Positions 8,947-17,741 of a DNA stretch of 64,000 nucleotides are shown here, piece by piece. The translations under genes and the position numbers were made by a program. The notes below the pieces were generated by a model. The model ran no database searches and had not been told where the DNA came from. It was given only the letters and a program-made list of their open reading frames with translations. The stretch is from G963717155 sp963717155 (GTDB taxonomy: Bacteria; Actinomycetota; Thermoleophilia; Gaiellales; JALYLC01): positions 5,061,423 to 5,125,422 of the forward strand of contig OY970326.1 in assembly GCA_963717155.1 (NCBI GenBank), in the 5' to 3' direction. The first letter of the stretch is position 1. Every line of letters starts with the position of its first letter.

Positions 8947-9462
8947 TCAGGCGCGTCCGGCCGGGGCCGACCAGATGTCGTTGCAGCTCTCGCACACGTC
9001 GGCGGGGATCACCCCGGCCCGCATGAGCATCGCGAAGATCTTGCAGCCGAGGCACAGGGCGAAGACCGACTCGAGCGTCGCCGCAACGAGCACCAGGGCC
9101 AGCAGCACGTCGGCGGCCGTCTCGAGGCCGAAGCCGAGTGCGAGCACGGCGGCTGGGACGGTGAGCGTCGCGCCGATCGCCTGCGCGAATCGCTTGGGCG
9201 GCCCGGGGACGTATCGTGGGGGCACGTGCAGGCGCGGTGTGATGCCTCGCGTCACGAGCTGCCCGAGCGGACTGAGGGTCGGGCCCGTCAGCACACGGGC
9301 GACGAACCCGTAGGCGATCAGGGCAACGAGCCAGGCCTGGCCCGAGACGATCGCCGCGATGCAGAGGAGCACGACGCCGCCGGCGACCAGACGCGCGGAT
9401 ATCTCGTTGACCGGGTTCGGAAACGAGAACACCTGCAGGAGGTTATCAGTGGAATAAATCAA
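8947..9462 (-). CDS. DUF4395 family membrane protein
   Basis: A protein of about 171 residues with the DUF4395 hallmark FPNPVNEISARLVAGG near the start, three to four hydrophobic segments, and a cysteine-containing end (CLGCKIF, CESCNDIW) with two CxxC motifs. The TTG at 9462 overlaps the stop of the KimA-like gene as TTGA, which favours coupled translation. A GTG at 9432 (VFSFPNPVNE) would match family length better and cannot be excluded. The family is uncharacterised; members often sit beside redox or transport genes. Here it is tied to a probable potassium transporter. Confidence 0.82.
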   Translation of the reverse strand: MIYSTDNLLQVFSFPNPVNEISARLVAGGVVLLCIAAIVSGQAWLVALIAYGFVARVLTGPTLSPLGQLVTRGITPRLHVPPRYVPGPPKRFAQAIGATLTVPAAVLALGFGLETAADVLLALVLVAATLESVFALCLGCKIFAMLMRAGVIPADVCESCNDIWSAPAGRA

Positions 9463-12400
9463 GCCACCGTGTGGGCCTCGGCGCCGACAACCCGCGCGAG
9501 CGCGTTGACGACCTGCTGCTGCTCGCGGGTGATGCGCCGTCCGGCATCGACCACGATGCGGCCGCCTCCCGGGAGGTCGGCTGCGTAGAACCGGGCGCTG
9601 GGCATCTCGACGGCGAGCATCTCCCGGGTGGCGCCGTAGGTCAGGATCGGCGCCGCCCCGTCCACACGCGCGGCGGCGCTGACCCCCAGCGCGTCCGCGA
9701 CGGTCTGCAGGTGCGAGCGCAGCACCGCAGCGGTGTCGCCGCCGCGCAGCAGGTCGATCGCCACGTCCTGCACGGCGCGCTCCTGCGCGATCCGCACGTC
9801 GGCGTGCGCGCGCGCCTCGCGGAGCTGCCCCGCGACCACCGCGACCATCAGCGCAACGACCACGTAGACCAGGAACGCGGTGATGCCCTGGCTCGTGTCG
9901 ATCGTGAACGAGTAGTACGGCTTGATGAAGAAGTAGTTGAGCGTCAGCGCGCCGAGCGCCGCGATCACGACGGCGAGCACGCGGCTCGCCAGGGCGGCGA
10001 CGAGCGGCGGAAGGAGGAGCACCAGTGCGACCGCCTCGACGCTCAGGTGCGAGCGCAGCAAGAGCAACACGAGGAAGGTCACCGCGAGGAGTGCGAGCGA
10101 ACCGGAGATCCCCTCGAAGAGCCGCCACATCGCCTCGGTCGAGATGACCGGCTCGGCCGGGACCGACGGTCGCGGGAGCGGCTCGCCGCCGGCCGCCGGC
10201 CGCCGTTTCGGTACCACCGTGGCCGGCGCAGATGCCGGCGCCGCGCTCGGCGCGGGGATCTCGAGGGCCTTTCCCGGTACCAAGGGCGCCGCCAGCGGGC
10301 CCGTCGGCACCCGGTAGGGGACGCTCGCGAGGATCACGCGCTCCTCGAACAAGACCAGGCGCTTGATGAACAGCCCGCGCTGGTTGTGCAGCACCCGTTG
10401 CCATCCGTGCGGGCTGATGATCTCGGGCAGCACGATCACGCAGACCGCGTCCGGATCGGCGGTGACCGCGCGGATCGCCTCGAGCAGCGGACCGCCGAGG
10501 TCGCGGTAGGGCGATGCGACGACATCTACCGGGATCGGCATCTCCCGCCTGGCCCATTCGGCTCGCGCCCTGTCGGCGTCATCAGCACCGAGCGCGATGT
10601 GGATGCCCCGCACGTCGTCGGCGCCGAGGCCGAGCGCGTACACGATCGCACGTCGCGACGCCGCGTCGTCGCTTGCGATCGGCAGTAGCACGGTCGTCCT
10701 GCGTCCCGTGAGATCGGTCCGCTCGGGCGCTTCGGGTGGATGCGCGACGACCGGCACATCGGTGACCACGATGTCGCGCTCGCCCTGGAGGCGCAGCCGC
10801 AGGGCGAGCGCGGTCCGGCCCCGGACCACCGCATTGAGCGAGCGCGACGAGAAGAGCTCGGGCACGACGAGCGTCGTGATCTCCTCCGGGGCGCGCTCGA
10901 CGTCGCGCACCCACGCTGCGACCGTTCCGGACACGGTTCCGGTGCGCGGAAGGACCACGAGTGGCACCGACGTGCCGCTGAATGCACGCCAGGCGCCGGA
11001 GATCCCGCTCGCGTCGCTGACGTGCACCGCCTGGAAGCGCTCGCCGGCCACGGAACGCACGAAGCGCACGGCCTCGGCGGTCGCGTCGTCGAGCTCGTCC
11101 ACGTAGAGCACGACCGGCCCACCGGCGGCGACCCGTGGAAGCGGCGTGTCCTCCGGTACGCGCAGCCGCAACGCCACATCGCGGTAATGGCGGTTGATCA
11201 ACGCGAAGCCCAGCACCAGGGTGGGGATCGCGATCGTCACCATCCAGGCGCCCTCTCCGAACTTGGTGATGAGCACGATCACGCCGACGAGCCCGGTCAG
11301 GACCCCGCCGGTGCCGTTCAGCGCCACCGCGCCCCAGCCAGGCGCGTCGGGCGTTCCCCGAAGCGTGAAGTACCGCCGCACCATCCCGAACTGCGAGAGC
11401 GTGAAGGCCGTGAAGACCCCCAGCAGGTACAGGTGGATCAGGCTGTTGACGTTGGCGTCGAACCCGACGATCAACCCGCCTGCCACCAGGGCCAGCACGA
11501 TGATCCCGTTCGAGAAGACCAGTCGGTCGCCGAGGTTGGCGAACTGGCGTGGCAGGTAGCTGTCGCTCGCGAGCAACGCTGCAAGCCGCGGGAATCCCTG
11601 GAACGCGGTGTTCGCGGCGAGTGCCAGGACCGCTGCGGTGCTCGCCTGCACGAGGTAGTACCCGAACGACGTGTTGCCAGGCGGGAAGACGGCACGCGCG
11701 ATCTCCGAGAGCACCGAGACCGATCCGCTCGGCCGCGCGTCGATCTTCCATGCGAGCACCGAGACGCCGAGGAACAGCAGGATCGCGATGACGCCCATCA
11801 CCATGAGCGTCCGGGCAGCGTTCGTGGGCTGGGGGCGGCGGAACGCCGGAACGCCGTTCGAGATCGCCTCGACCCCGGTCAGCGCGCTGCAGCCGGAGGC
11901 GAACGCGCGCAGGATGACGATCAGTCCGACGCTTGCCGCCAGTCCCACCGGCGCCGGATCGGGCACGTGCGCCGTGGGCCAGCCCGATACGAGGCCCCGC
12001 ACGCAGCCGATCGCCACCAGCGCCCCGACCGAGGCGATGAATGCGTACGTCGGCAGCGCGAACGCGTATCCGGACTCGCGCACGCCTCGCAGGTTGACGA
12101 GCACGAGCAGCACGAGGACCACGAGGCTAAGTGCGACTGCGTGTGGCGCAAGCTCGGGAACGGCCGACGTGACCGCGAGCACGCCCGAGGCGATCGATAC
12201 CGCCGCGGTCAGGACGTAGTCGGTGAGGAGCGAGGCGGCGGCGACCAGCCCGGCCGTGGCTCCGAGGTTCTCCTTCGCCACGACGTACGACCCGCCGCCG
12301 TTCGGATACGCGTAGATCGTCTGGCGGTACGAGAGCACCACGATCGCGAGCAGTGCCGCGATCACGATCGAGATGGGCACGATCAGGTCGCGCGAGGCGA

Positions 12401-12569
12401 GCGAGGCCGTGATCAGGACGAGCAGACCTGCCTCGGTGGCGTAGGCAACCGAGGAGAGCGGATCCGACGCGAAGATCGGCAGCGCGAGCCGCTTCGGCAG
12501 GAGTTCGCCCTCGAGCTGCGAGAGCGGCATCCGCCGGCCGACAAGCGTTCGCTTCAGCCCTATGCGCAT
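9459..12569 (-). CDS. KimA-like APC potassium transporter fused to Usp-like domains and a KdpD-type DUF4118 sensor
   Basis: A 1036-residue fusion. Residues 1 to about 470 form a 12-TM APC-superfamily transporter with the LPIFASDPLSSVAYATE signature of the KimA (YdaO) K+/H+ symporter group and a YPNGGGSYVVAKENLG stretch. Residues about 480-760 resemble the cytosolic Usp-like fold of KimA (PVVLYVDELDDATAE, TTVLLPIASDDAASRRA). Unlike KimA, which ends there, a second membrane unit follows at about 820-915 with the DUF4118 four-helix signature of KdpD (LTLNYFFIKPYYSFTI), then a GAF-like segment of about 110 residues. No histidine-kinase core is present. I infer a K+ importer carrying its own KdpD-like sensor or regulatory module. 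ATG at 12569, 12 nt after the MalG-type permease stop. Confidence 0.82.
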   Translation of the reverse strand: MRIGLKRTLVGRRMPLSQLEGELLPKRLALPIFASDPLSSVAYATEAGLLVLITASLASRDLIVPISIVIAALLAIVVLSYRQTIYAYPNGGGSYVVAKENLGATAGLVAAASLLTDYVLTAAVSIASGVLAVTSAVPELAPHAVALSLVVLVLLVLVNLRGVRESGYAFALPTYAFIASVGALVAIGCVRGLVSGWPTAHVPDPAPVGLAASVGLIVILRAFASGCSALTGVEAISNGVPAFRRPQPTNAARTLMVMGVIAILLFLGVSVLAWKIDARPSGSVSVLSEIARAVFPPGNTSFGYYLVQASTAAVLALAANTAFQGFPRLAALLASDSYLPRQFANLGDRLVFSNGIIVLALVAGGLIVGFDANVNSLIHLYLLGVFTAFTLSQFGMVRRYFTLRGTPDAPGWGAVALNGTGGVLTGLVGVIVLITKFGEGAWMVTIAIPTLVLGFALINRHYRDVALRLRVPEDTPLPRVAAGGPVVLYVDELDDATAEAVRFVRSVAGERFQAVHVSDASGISGAWRAFSGTSVPLVVLPRTGTVSGTVAAWVRDVERAPEEITTLVVPELFSSRSLNAVVRGRTALALRLRLQGERDIVVTDVPVVAHPPEAPERTDLTGRRTTVLLPIASDDAASRRAIVYALGLGADDVRGIHIALGADDADRARAEWARREMPIPVDVVASPYRDLGGPLLEAIRAVTADPDAVCVIVLPEIISPHGWQRVLHNQRGLFIKRLVLFEERVILASVPYRVPTGPLAAPLVPGKALEIPAPSAAPASAPATVVPKRRPAAGGEPLPRPSVPAEPVISTEAMWRLFEGISGSLALLAVTFLVLLLLRSHLSVEAVALVLLLPPLVAALASRVLAVVIAALGALTLNYFFIKPYYSFTIDTSQGITAFLVYVVVALMVAVVAGQLREARAHADVRIAQERAVQDVAIDLLRGGDTAAVLRSHLQTVADALGVSAAARVDGAAPILTYGATREMLAVEMPSARFYAADLPGGGRIVVDAGRRITREQQQVVNALARVVGAEAHTVA

Positions 12570-12581
12570 CGGACGCGGAGG

Positions 12582-13442
12582 CTACTTCACGGCGCCCGCG
12601 ACGATCGCGCGGACCAGATGGCGCTGGAAGATGAGGTACACGCCGACGACCGGAAGGGACGTGATCAGCAGTCCGGCCATCAGCGCGGGGTAGTCCGTGG
12701 TGAATCGCCCCTGCAGCTGCAGCACGCCGACCGTCAGCGTCTTCACGTTGTCGGAGGTCAGCAGCAGCAGCGCGTACAGGAACTCGTTCCAGGCCCACAG
12801 GAAGTTGAAGATCGCGAGCGTGGCGAGCGCCGGTCGCGCGAGCGGCGCCATGATCAGCAGGAACGAGCGGTGGATGCCGGCGCCGTCGATGCGCGCGGCC
12901 TCGAGCAGCTCGTCGGGGAGGCTGCGGAAGAACGCCGTCATCAGGTACACGTTGAACGGCAGGTTCAGCGCCGTGTACAGCAGGATCACCGACCAGTAGG
13001 TGTCGAGCAGCCCGAGGTTGACGATCTCGACGTAGATCGGGACGATCAGCAGCAGGGGCGGGATCGCGATCCAGGCGAGGACGAAGTAGTAGGCGGATGC
13101 GCGCCCGCGCCAGGTCAGCTTCGAGAACGCATAGCCCGCGAGCGTGGCGCACACGATCGTCAGGAGCACCGTTCCGACCGTGACGATCAGCGAGTTGCGG
13201 AAGTAGGTGTTGATCGTCGCCCCGGACCAGGCGCGGCGGAACGCGCCGAACGAGAACGTCGTGGGCAGCCCGAGCTTGTTGGCGTCCCAGTCCGCCTCGG
13301 TGCGGAATGCCGTGTCCGCCATGAAGAGGAGCGGAAGGATCGCCGAGAGCGCGAAGCACGACAGGCCGGCGACGATCGCCCAGCGACCGATGCCGCCGCG
13401 CCGCCGGCGTCGGGCGCGCTTGGTCGGGGCGGCCGCGCTCAT
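12582..13442 (-). CDS. ABC sugar transporter permease (MalG/CUT1 type)
   Basis: A 286-residue inner-membrane permease with six predicted TM segments and the EAA loop LLEAARIDGAGIHRSFLLIM that contacts the ATPase. The closing segment FQRHLVRAIVAGAVK is typical of CUT1 second permeases. The ATG at 13442 overlaps the stop of the preceding permease (ATGA). No ATP-binding subunit is encoded nearby, so it presumably uses a shared MsmK/UgpC-type ATPase from elsewhere. Confidence 0.93.
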   Translation of the reverse strand: MSAAAPTKRARRRRRGGIGRWAIVAGLSCFALSAILPLLFMADTAFRTEADWDANKLGLPTTFSFGAFRRAWSGATINTYFRNSLIVTVGTVLLTIVCATLAGYAFSKLTWRGRASAYYFVLAWIAIPPLLLIVPIYVEIVNLGLLDTYWSVILLYTALNLPFNVYLMTAFFRSLPDELLEAARIDGAGIHRSFLLIMAPLARPALATLAIFNFLWAWNEFLYALLLLTSDNVKTLTVGVLQLQGRFTTDYPALMAGLLITSLPVVGVYLIFQRHLVRAIVAGAVK

Positions 13443-14359
13443 GACCTCTGCCGTGTCAGCAGGCGGATCTGGAAGATCCCGATCACCAGGACGAGCGCGA
13501 TCAGCGTCATGCCGATCGCCGACGCGTACCCGAGGTTCTGGTTCGCGAACGCCTGCTCGTAGATGTAGAACTCGGAGACGTAGGTGTCGTACCCCGGCCC
13601 GCCGTTCGTGATCGTGTAGATGTAGGCGAACATGAACGCGAACGCCGTGATCGTGTTGATCACGAGCACGATCTCGAGCACCCTCCGCAGGTTCGGCACG
13701 ACGATGTGCCGCAGCGAGGTCATCGCCGTGGCCCCGTCGATCCGGGCGGCCTCCTCGAGGCCGGGATCGAGAGCGCTCATGCCCGCGACGTAGAGCAGGA
13801 CGTTGTAGCCGAAGTTCGTCCAGACGACGATCAGCAGGATCACGGGGATCGACGTCGTCGAGCTTCCGAGCCACTCGCGCTGGAGCGACTCCAGGCCGAG
13901 CTTGCCGAGCCCGTCGTTGATCGGGCCGTCGAGCTGCAGCGCGGTCGACGCCAGGATCCCGATCACGACCGTCGCGTACACGGCGGGCAGGAACACGGTT
14001 GCCCGGAACAGGCGCCAGCCCGGGATCCGCAGGTGGATCGCGTAGGCGACGAGCAGCGGGACGACGACCTGGATCGGCACCGACAGTGCGAACAGGAAGT
14101 TGTTGCGCAGCGCCAGGCGGAAGATGTGGTCGCCCCAAAGGACCCGGAAGTTATGGAAGCCGACGTACTGGGCGGGGGTGATCCCGTCCCAGCGCGTCAG
14201 CGAGTGCGCCGCGATGCTGGCGAACGGGTACGCCACGAAGGCCGCGACCAGCACGATCGCGGGCGCCGCGTAGACGAGTCCCCACCGCCCGTGGTGATTG
14301 GAGGACCGTCGTCTACGCGGCGCCGCTCGATCTCGTGACGCGATGGTCTTTTCAGCCAA
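13439..14359 (-). CDS. ABC sugar transporter permease (MalF/CUT1 type)
   Basis: A 306-residue permease with six TM segments, an N-terminal basic stretch and the EAA loop LEEAARIDGATAMTSLRHIV. The start appears to be TTG at 14359, nine bases after the binding-protein stop and preceded by AGAGA; no ATG or GTG gives a fuller reading frame. It pairs with the MalG-type permease downstream (ATGA overlap) and the binding protein upstream. Confidence 0.9.
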   Translation of the reverse strand: MAEKTIASRDRAAPRRRRSSNHHGRWGLVYAAPAIVLVAAFVAYPFASIAAHSLTRWDGITPAQYVGFHNFRVLWGDHIFRLALRNNFLFALSVPIQVVVPLLVAYAIHLRIPGWRLFRATVFLPAVYATVVIGILASTALQLDGPINDGLGKLGLESLQREWLGSSTTSIPVILLIVVWTNFGYNVLLYVAGMSALDPGLEEAARIDGATAMTSLRHIVVPNLRRVLEIVLVINTITAFAFMFAYIYTITNGGPGYDTYVSEFYIYEQAFANQNLGYASAIGMTLIALVLVIGIFQIRLLTRQRS

Positions 14360-14368
14360 CGATGATCT

Positions 14369-15694
14369 CTAGGGGTTCAGCGTCGCGAGCCCGTTCTGCA
14401 CGTTCTGCATGGCTTGCTGTGCCGTGACCTTGCCCGCGAACGCGGCCTGGAGCTGCTTGTAGTAGAGCAGTGCCACCTTCACCGGGACGACGCTGTCGAG
14501 CAGCGGCAGGCCGATCTTCGACTCGAGCTTGACGAAGAACAGCGCGTTCGGATCCTTGATCGTCTTCGCGGCCGCGATGTTCGTCGGAGGTGCGCCGACG
14601 ATCGCCGCGAGCGCTGCGCCGCCGGTCCGGTCTGTCGCCAGCTTGATGTAGTCCCAGGCGCCGGTCGGGTTGTTCGCGTTCTTCGGGATCACCCAGTTGT
14701 GGAACGAGTTGCCGGCCACCTGGCCCGTGAGGGGGCCGTGCCCGGACGTGGGCAGCGGTGCCAGGCCCAGGTTCTTGCCGAGCGCCTTCTCGAACTGGCC
14801 GACGACGAACGGGAACATCTGCACCATCGCGGCCTTGCCGGAGGTGAAGTACGTGTTCGCGTCGTTGTTCTCGTGCGTCGAGGCGTCGGCGTTCACGCAG
14901 CCCTGCTTCTTGAACGCCACGAGGTCCTGCAGCGGCTTGACGAGCTTCGGGTCCGTGTACTTCATGCTGCCGTCGTTGACCTTCGCGATGTCGCCCTTGT
15001 TCATGAACGACACGTAGTTGTAGGTCACCCAGTTGTCCGTCGAGTAGCCGTCGCGGTCGCCGTAGGCGAGCGGCAGGATGTTCGCCGCCTTGAACTTGGC
15101 GCAGTCGGCGAGCAGCTCCTTGTAGGTCGTGGGCGGCTTGGCGACCCCGGCCTTCTTGAACAGCGCCTTGTTGTAGAACAGCGCATACGTGCCGGCGTCG
15201 TTCGGAACCGCGTAGATCGGGCCCTTGCCGTTCTGGCAGTTGAGGTTGAGGCACGACAGATCCCACGCGCTCTGGCTCTTGTAGAAGCCCGGCGTCTTGT
15301 CCACGAGCGAGTTCAGCTGCAGCAGCGAGCTCTTCATGTACGGCGTCGTGTAGCCGCCCGAGTAGATCAGCATCGCATCGGGCACCGCCTTCGATGCGAA
15401 CGCAGACACGATCTGGGCGGTGAACTGGTCGTTGTTGATCGGCGTCAGCTTGTACGTCACCTTCGAGCCGGGGTAGAGCCTCTCGTAGCGCGCCTTGACC
15501 AGGTCCAGCCACTTCCGGTAGGTCGTCCCGGGCGTCGCGCCGGCATACGTGCCGCTCAGCCATACGGTGATGTTGCCGCCGCCGGCCTTCGGCGCCGCCG
15601 AGCTCGAGGTCGTGCCGAGTGTGAGTGCCGCCAGCGCCGCCGTCGCACCAGCGACTGCGAGCACGAGCCGCCCGCGCTTGCGTATACCCCTCAT
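14369..15694 (-). CDS. ABC transporter extracellular solute-binding protein (family 1)
   Basis: A 441-residue exported binding protein. It has a basic N-terminus, a hydrophobic core and an AAPKAGGG cleavage region without a lipobox cysteine at the usual site. The mature part has the family-1 sugar-binding layout: NITVWLSGTYAG, YAVPNDAGTYALFYNKALF, and GQVAGNSFHNWVIPKNANNP. GGAAGGAG lies 6-7 nt upstream of the ATG at 15694, a strong ribosome-binding site matching the high expression expected of a binding protein. It heads a binding protein-permease-permease unit; a LacI-type palindrome lies 45 nt upstream. The ligand is probably a sugar or sugar acid, inferred from the SDR, mutarotase-like and lyase genes around it. 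Confidence 0.92.
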   Translation of the reverse strand: MRGIRKRGRLVLAVAGATAALAALTLGTTSSSAAPKAGGGNITVWLSGTYAGATPGTTYRKWLDLVKARYERLYPGSKVTYKLTPINNDQFTAQIVSAFASKAVPDAMLIYSGGYTTPYMKSSLLQLNSLVDKTPGFYKSQSAWDLSCLNLNCQNGKGPIYAVPNDAGTYALFYNKALFKKAGVAKPPTTYKELLADCAKFKAANILPLAYGDRDGYSTDNWVTYNYVSFMNKGDIAKVNDGSMKYTDPKLVKPLQDLVAFKKQGCVNADASTHENNDANTYFTSGKAAMVQMFPFVVGQFEKALGKNLGLAPLPTSGHGPLTGQVAGNSFHNWVIPKNANNPTGAWDYIKLATDRTGGAALAAIVGAPPTNIAAAKTIKDPNALFFVKLESKIGLPLLDSVVPVKVALLYYKQLQAAFAGKVTAQQAMQNVQNGLATLNP

Positions 15695-15738
15695 CGCCCG
15701 CTCCTTCCCGTCAAGTTGGCGCCCGGAGATCCTGGTGG

Positions 15739-15752
15739 TGGAATCGGTTCCA
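15739..15752. promoter_or_regulatory. LacI-type operator, site 1 (TGGAATCGGTTCCA)
   Basis: A 14-bp near-perfect palindrome with the central CG of LacI-family operators, in the 76-bp gap between the SDR stop and the binding-protein gene. Related sites lie before the M24 gene (16579-16592) and the APC permease gene (19923-19936). Half-site consensus TGNAANC. Confidence 0.55.
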
Positions 15753-15770
15753 AGAACGTGGGCTACCGTA

Positions 15771-16514
15771 CTACGCGAGGAAGCCGCCGTCCACGCGCAG
15801 GGTCGATCCGGTCGTGAACGACGAGGCGTCGGAGGCGAGCCAGACGGCCGCCTCGGCAACCTCCTCGATCCGGCCCATGCGTGCCACCGGATGCATCGCA
15901 ACGAGCTGCGCGCGTTCCGCGTCGCTTGTCACCACATCCGTGAGACCCCCGTCGATCACGCCCGGCGCCAGGCAGTTGGCCCGGATGCCGAGCGTCGCGT
16001 ACTCGACCGCGATCGTCCGCGTCAACAGCTCCACGCCGGCCTTCGACGCGTTGTACGCGGCGTCCTCGGCCCATGCGCGCAGCCCTGCGACCGACGTGAT
16101 GTTGACGATCGACCCACCCTTGCCCATGAGTGGGAGCGCGGCGCGGCACACGTAGTACGTGCCCGAGAGGTTGGTGGCGATCGTGTCGTCCCAGATCTCG
16201 AGGCTCATCTCGGCCGCCTTCGCCCAGCCCGTGTCGATCGCCGCAGCGTTGACGACGACGTCGAGGCCGCCGAGGCGGGCGTGCGCCTCCCCTACGCGCT
16301 CGGCGACGGCGCCGGCGTCGCGCACGTCGACGGCGAGGGCCGACGCGGACCCGAGCTCCTGGGCGAGCCTCTCGAGGCGCTCGAGCGAGCGTCCGGCGAG
16401 CACGACCGTCGCTCCTTCCGCGACGAACGCTCGCGCGATGCCCGCTCCGAGACCCCCGCCTGCACCCGAGATCAGGCAGCGTCTGCCGGCGAGGCGGCGA
16501 GGGTGGGCGCTCAT
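15771..16514 (-). CDS. short-chain dehydrogenase/reductase
   Basis: A 247-residue classical SDR: cofactor motif GAGGGLGAGIA near residue 17, NAAA in place of NNAG, catalytic Ser in ITSVAGL, YNASK catalytic pair, and a C-terminal GSTLRVDGGFLA. ATG at 16514. It reads leftward, divergent from the M24 peptidase-like gene and upstream of the ABC operon. Probable NAD(P)-dependent oxidation of a sugar-derived alcohol; the substrate is not predictable. Confidence 0.9.
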   Translation of the reverse strand: MSAHPRRLAGRRCLISGAGGGLGAGIARAFVAEGATVVLAGRSLERLERLAQELGSASALAVDVRDAGAVAERVGEAHARLGGLDVVVNAAAIDTGWAKAAEMSLEIWDDTIATNLSGTYYVCRAALPLMGKGGSIVNITSVAGLRAWAEDAAYNASKAGVELLTRTIAVEYATLGIRANCLAPGVIDGGLTDVVTSDAERAQLVAMHPVARMGRIEEVAEAAVWLASDASSFTTGSTLRVDGGFLA

Positions 16515-16535
16515 GTGGGTGGCGAGGATACCCGC

Positions 16536-16564
16536 TTGACGGGGCTTGCCCGTCCAGGTAACAC
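16536..16564 (+). promoter_or_regulatory. candidate promoter of the M24-SDR-lyase operon
   Basis: TTGACG at 16536-16541, 17-bp spacer, TAACAC at 16559-16564. The LacI-type site 16579-16592 falls just downstream of the expected start of transcription, a position suited to repression. Confidence 0.4.
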
Positions 16565-16578
16565 TCACACGCGACGGC

Positions 16579-16592
16579 GCAAATCGATTCCA
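16579..16592. promoter_or_regulatory. LacI-type operator, site 2 (GCAAATCGATTCCA)
   Basis: A 14-bp pseudo-palindrome abutting the ATG of the M24 gene. Its reverse complement, TGGAATCGATTTGC, shares its first eight bases with site 1. The position between -10 box and start codon suits a repressor. Confidence 0.5.
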
Positions 16593-17741
16593 ATGCGAGG
16601 GGCAGGTCTGGTGGAGGCAACTGCGGCGACGCGCTCGCTGGCGACCATTGCTCCGCGTCTCGATCGTCTCGTGGCCGGCATCCGTGACCGTGGATGCGAC
16701 GCCGCGCTGCTGATCGGACCGACGCACGCGGCGCACATCCTGGCCTACCAGCGGGTGTGGTCCGGGCCGATTGCGGTGATCGTCGCCGCCGATGGCGAGA
16801 TCACCATGCTGGCCCCCGTGTACGAGGTCGAGGCGGCCCGCCGGCACTGCCCGACGGCGACGGTCGTCGGCTACGGCGAGCCGGGCTTCGGGCTCGACCT
16901 GTCCTCGGTCCAGAAGATGATTCCCGTCGCCGCGAGCCGGCTCGGTCGCGGGCGCCTCGCCACCGCGAGCGATCTGCCCGGGCTCGCCGAGGCCGTCGCG
17001 GCGGAGGCGGGAGTCGAGCAGGTTCCGATCGATGACCTGATCCACGACGTGCGCCTGATCAAGGACCTCGACGAGCTGCATCGGATCGGGCGCTCCTTCG
17101 AGCTGTCGCTGGTGGCCCAGGCGGCGGTCGAGGCCGGTGCGCGGCCCGGCGCATCGGAGATCGAGCTGTACTCGGCGGCGCAGGCCGCCGCCCAGGTCGA
17201 GGCCGGCGAGGCGGTCGACTTCGGGAGCGACATGCTGGTCGGCGCGCGGACTGCCGAGGTCTGCGGTCCCGTCGCCGTCCCCGGCCGGCAGCGGGCCGAG
17301 CAGGGCGACGTCATCGTCGCCGACATCGCGCTCCGCTACGAGGGCTACTGGGGTGACACGGCGCGCACCTTCATCGTGGGCGACAACGACCAGGCGGCCG
17401 AGGTCCGGGTCTCGATCAGCGAGGTCCTGGACGATGCGGCCGAGCACCTGCGGCCCGGGGTGCGCGGGTGCGACGTGTTCGCGCGCATCGCCTCCGAGAT
17501 CGCGCGCCGGCATCCCGGCAGCACGTTCCCGCACCACGGCGGGCACGGGCTCGGCGTGACGGGCTTCGAGGATCCGCACCTGATCCCGGCCGACACGACG
17601 GTGCTCGAGGAGGGGATGGTCGTCGCAGTCGAACCGGGCGCCTACTTCGCCGGACGGTTCGGCGTGCGAGAGGAGAACAACTACGTCGTGACGGCGGATG
17701 GGGGACTCGACTTGCGCACGATCCTTGCGAGCGAACGATGA
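16593..17741 (+). CDS. M24 family peptidase/creatinase-like protein (Xaa-Pro aminopeptidase fold)
   Basis: A 382-residue pita-bread-fold protein with an N-terminal creatinase-type domain (residues about 20-140) and a C-terminal M24 domain. Visible metal ligands are D in VIVADIALR, D in YWGDTARTF, H in HHGGHGLGV, E in VVAVEPGAY and E in GVREENNYV. A complete set suggests a dinuclear metal peptidase rather than a metal-free creatinase, although subfamily separation is not possible by eye. ATG at 16593 directly after a LacI-type site. It leads an operon (ATGA overlap with an SDR) and probably cleaves an amide or Pro-type bond in the catabolised compound. Confidence 0.88.
   Translation: MRGAGLVEATAATRSLATIAPRLDRLVAGIRDRGCDAALLIGPTHAAHILAYQRVWSGPIAVIVAADGEITMLAPVYEVEAARRHCPTATVVGYGEPGFGLDLSSVQKMIPVAASRLGRGRLATASDLPGLAEAVAAEAGVEQVPIDDLIHDVRLIKDLDELHRIGRSFELSLVAQAAVEAGARPGASEIELYSAAQAAAQVEAGEAVDFGSDMLVGARTAEVCGPVAVPGRQRAEQGDVIVADIALRYEGYWGDTARTFIVGDNDQAAEVRVSISEVLDDAAEHLRPGVRGCDVFARIASEIARRHPGSTFPHHGGHGLGVTGFEDPHLIPADTTVLEEGMVVAVEPGAYFAGRFGVREENNYVVTADGGLDLRTILASER

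Noticed and set aside
10740..13562. Plus-strand open frame of 940 codons across the KimA-like and permease genes
   Set aside because: Highly charged low-complexity translation spanning several genuine minus-strand genes; no family features.
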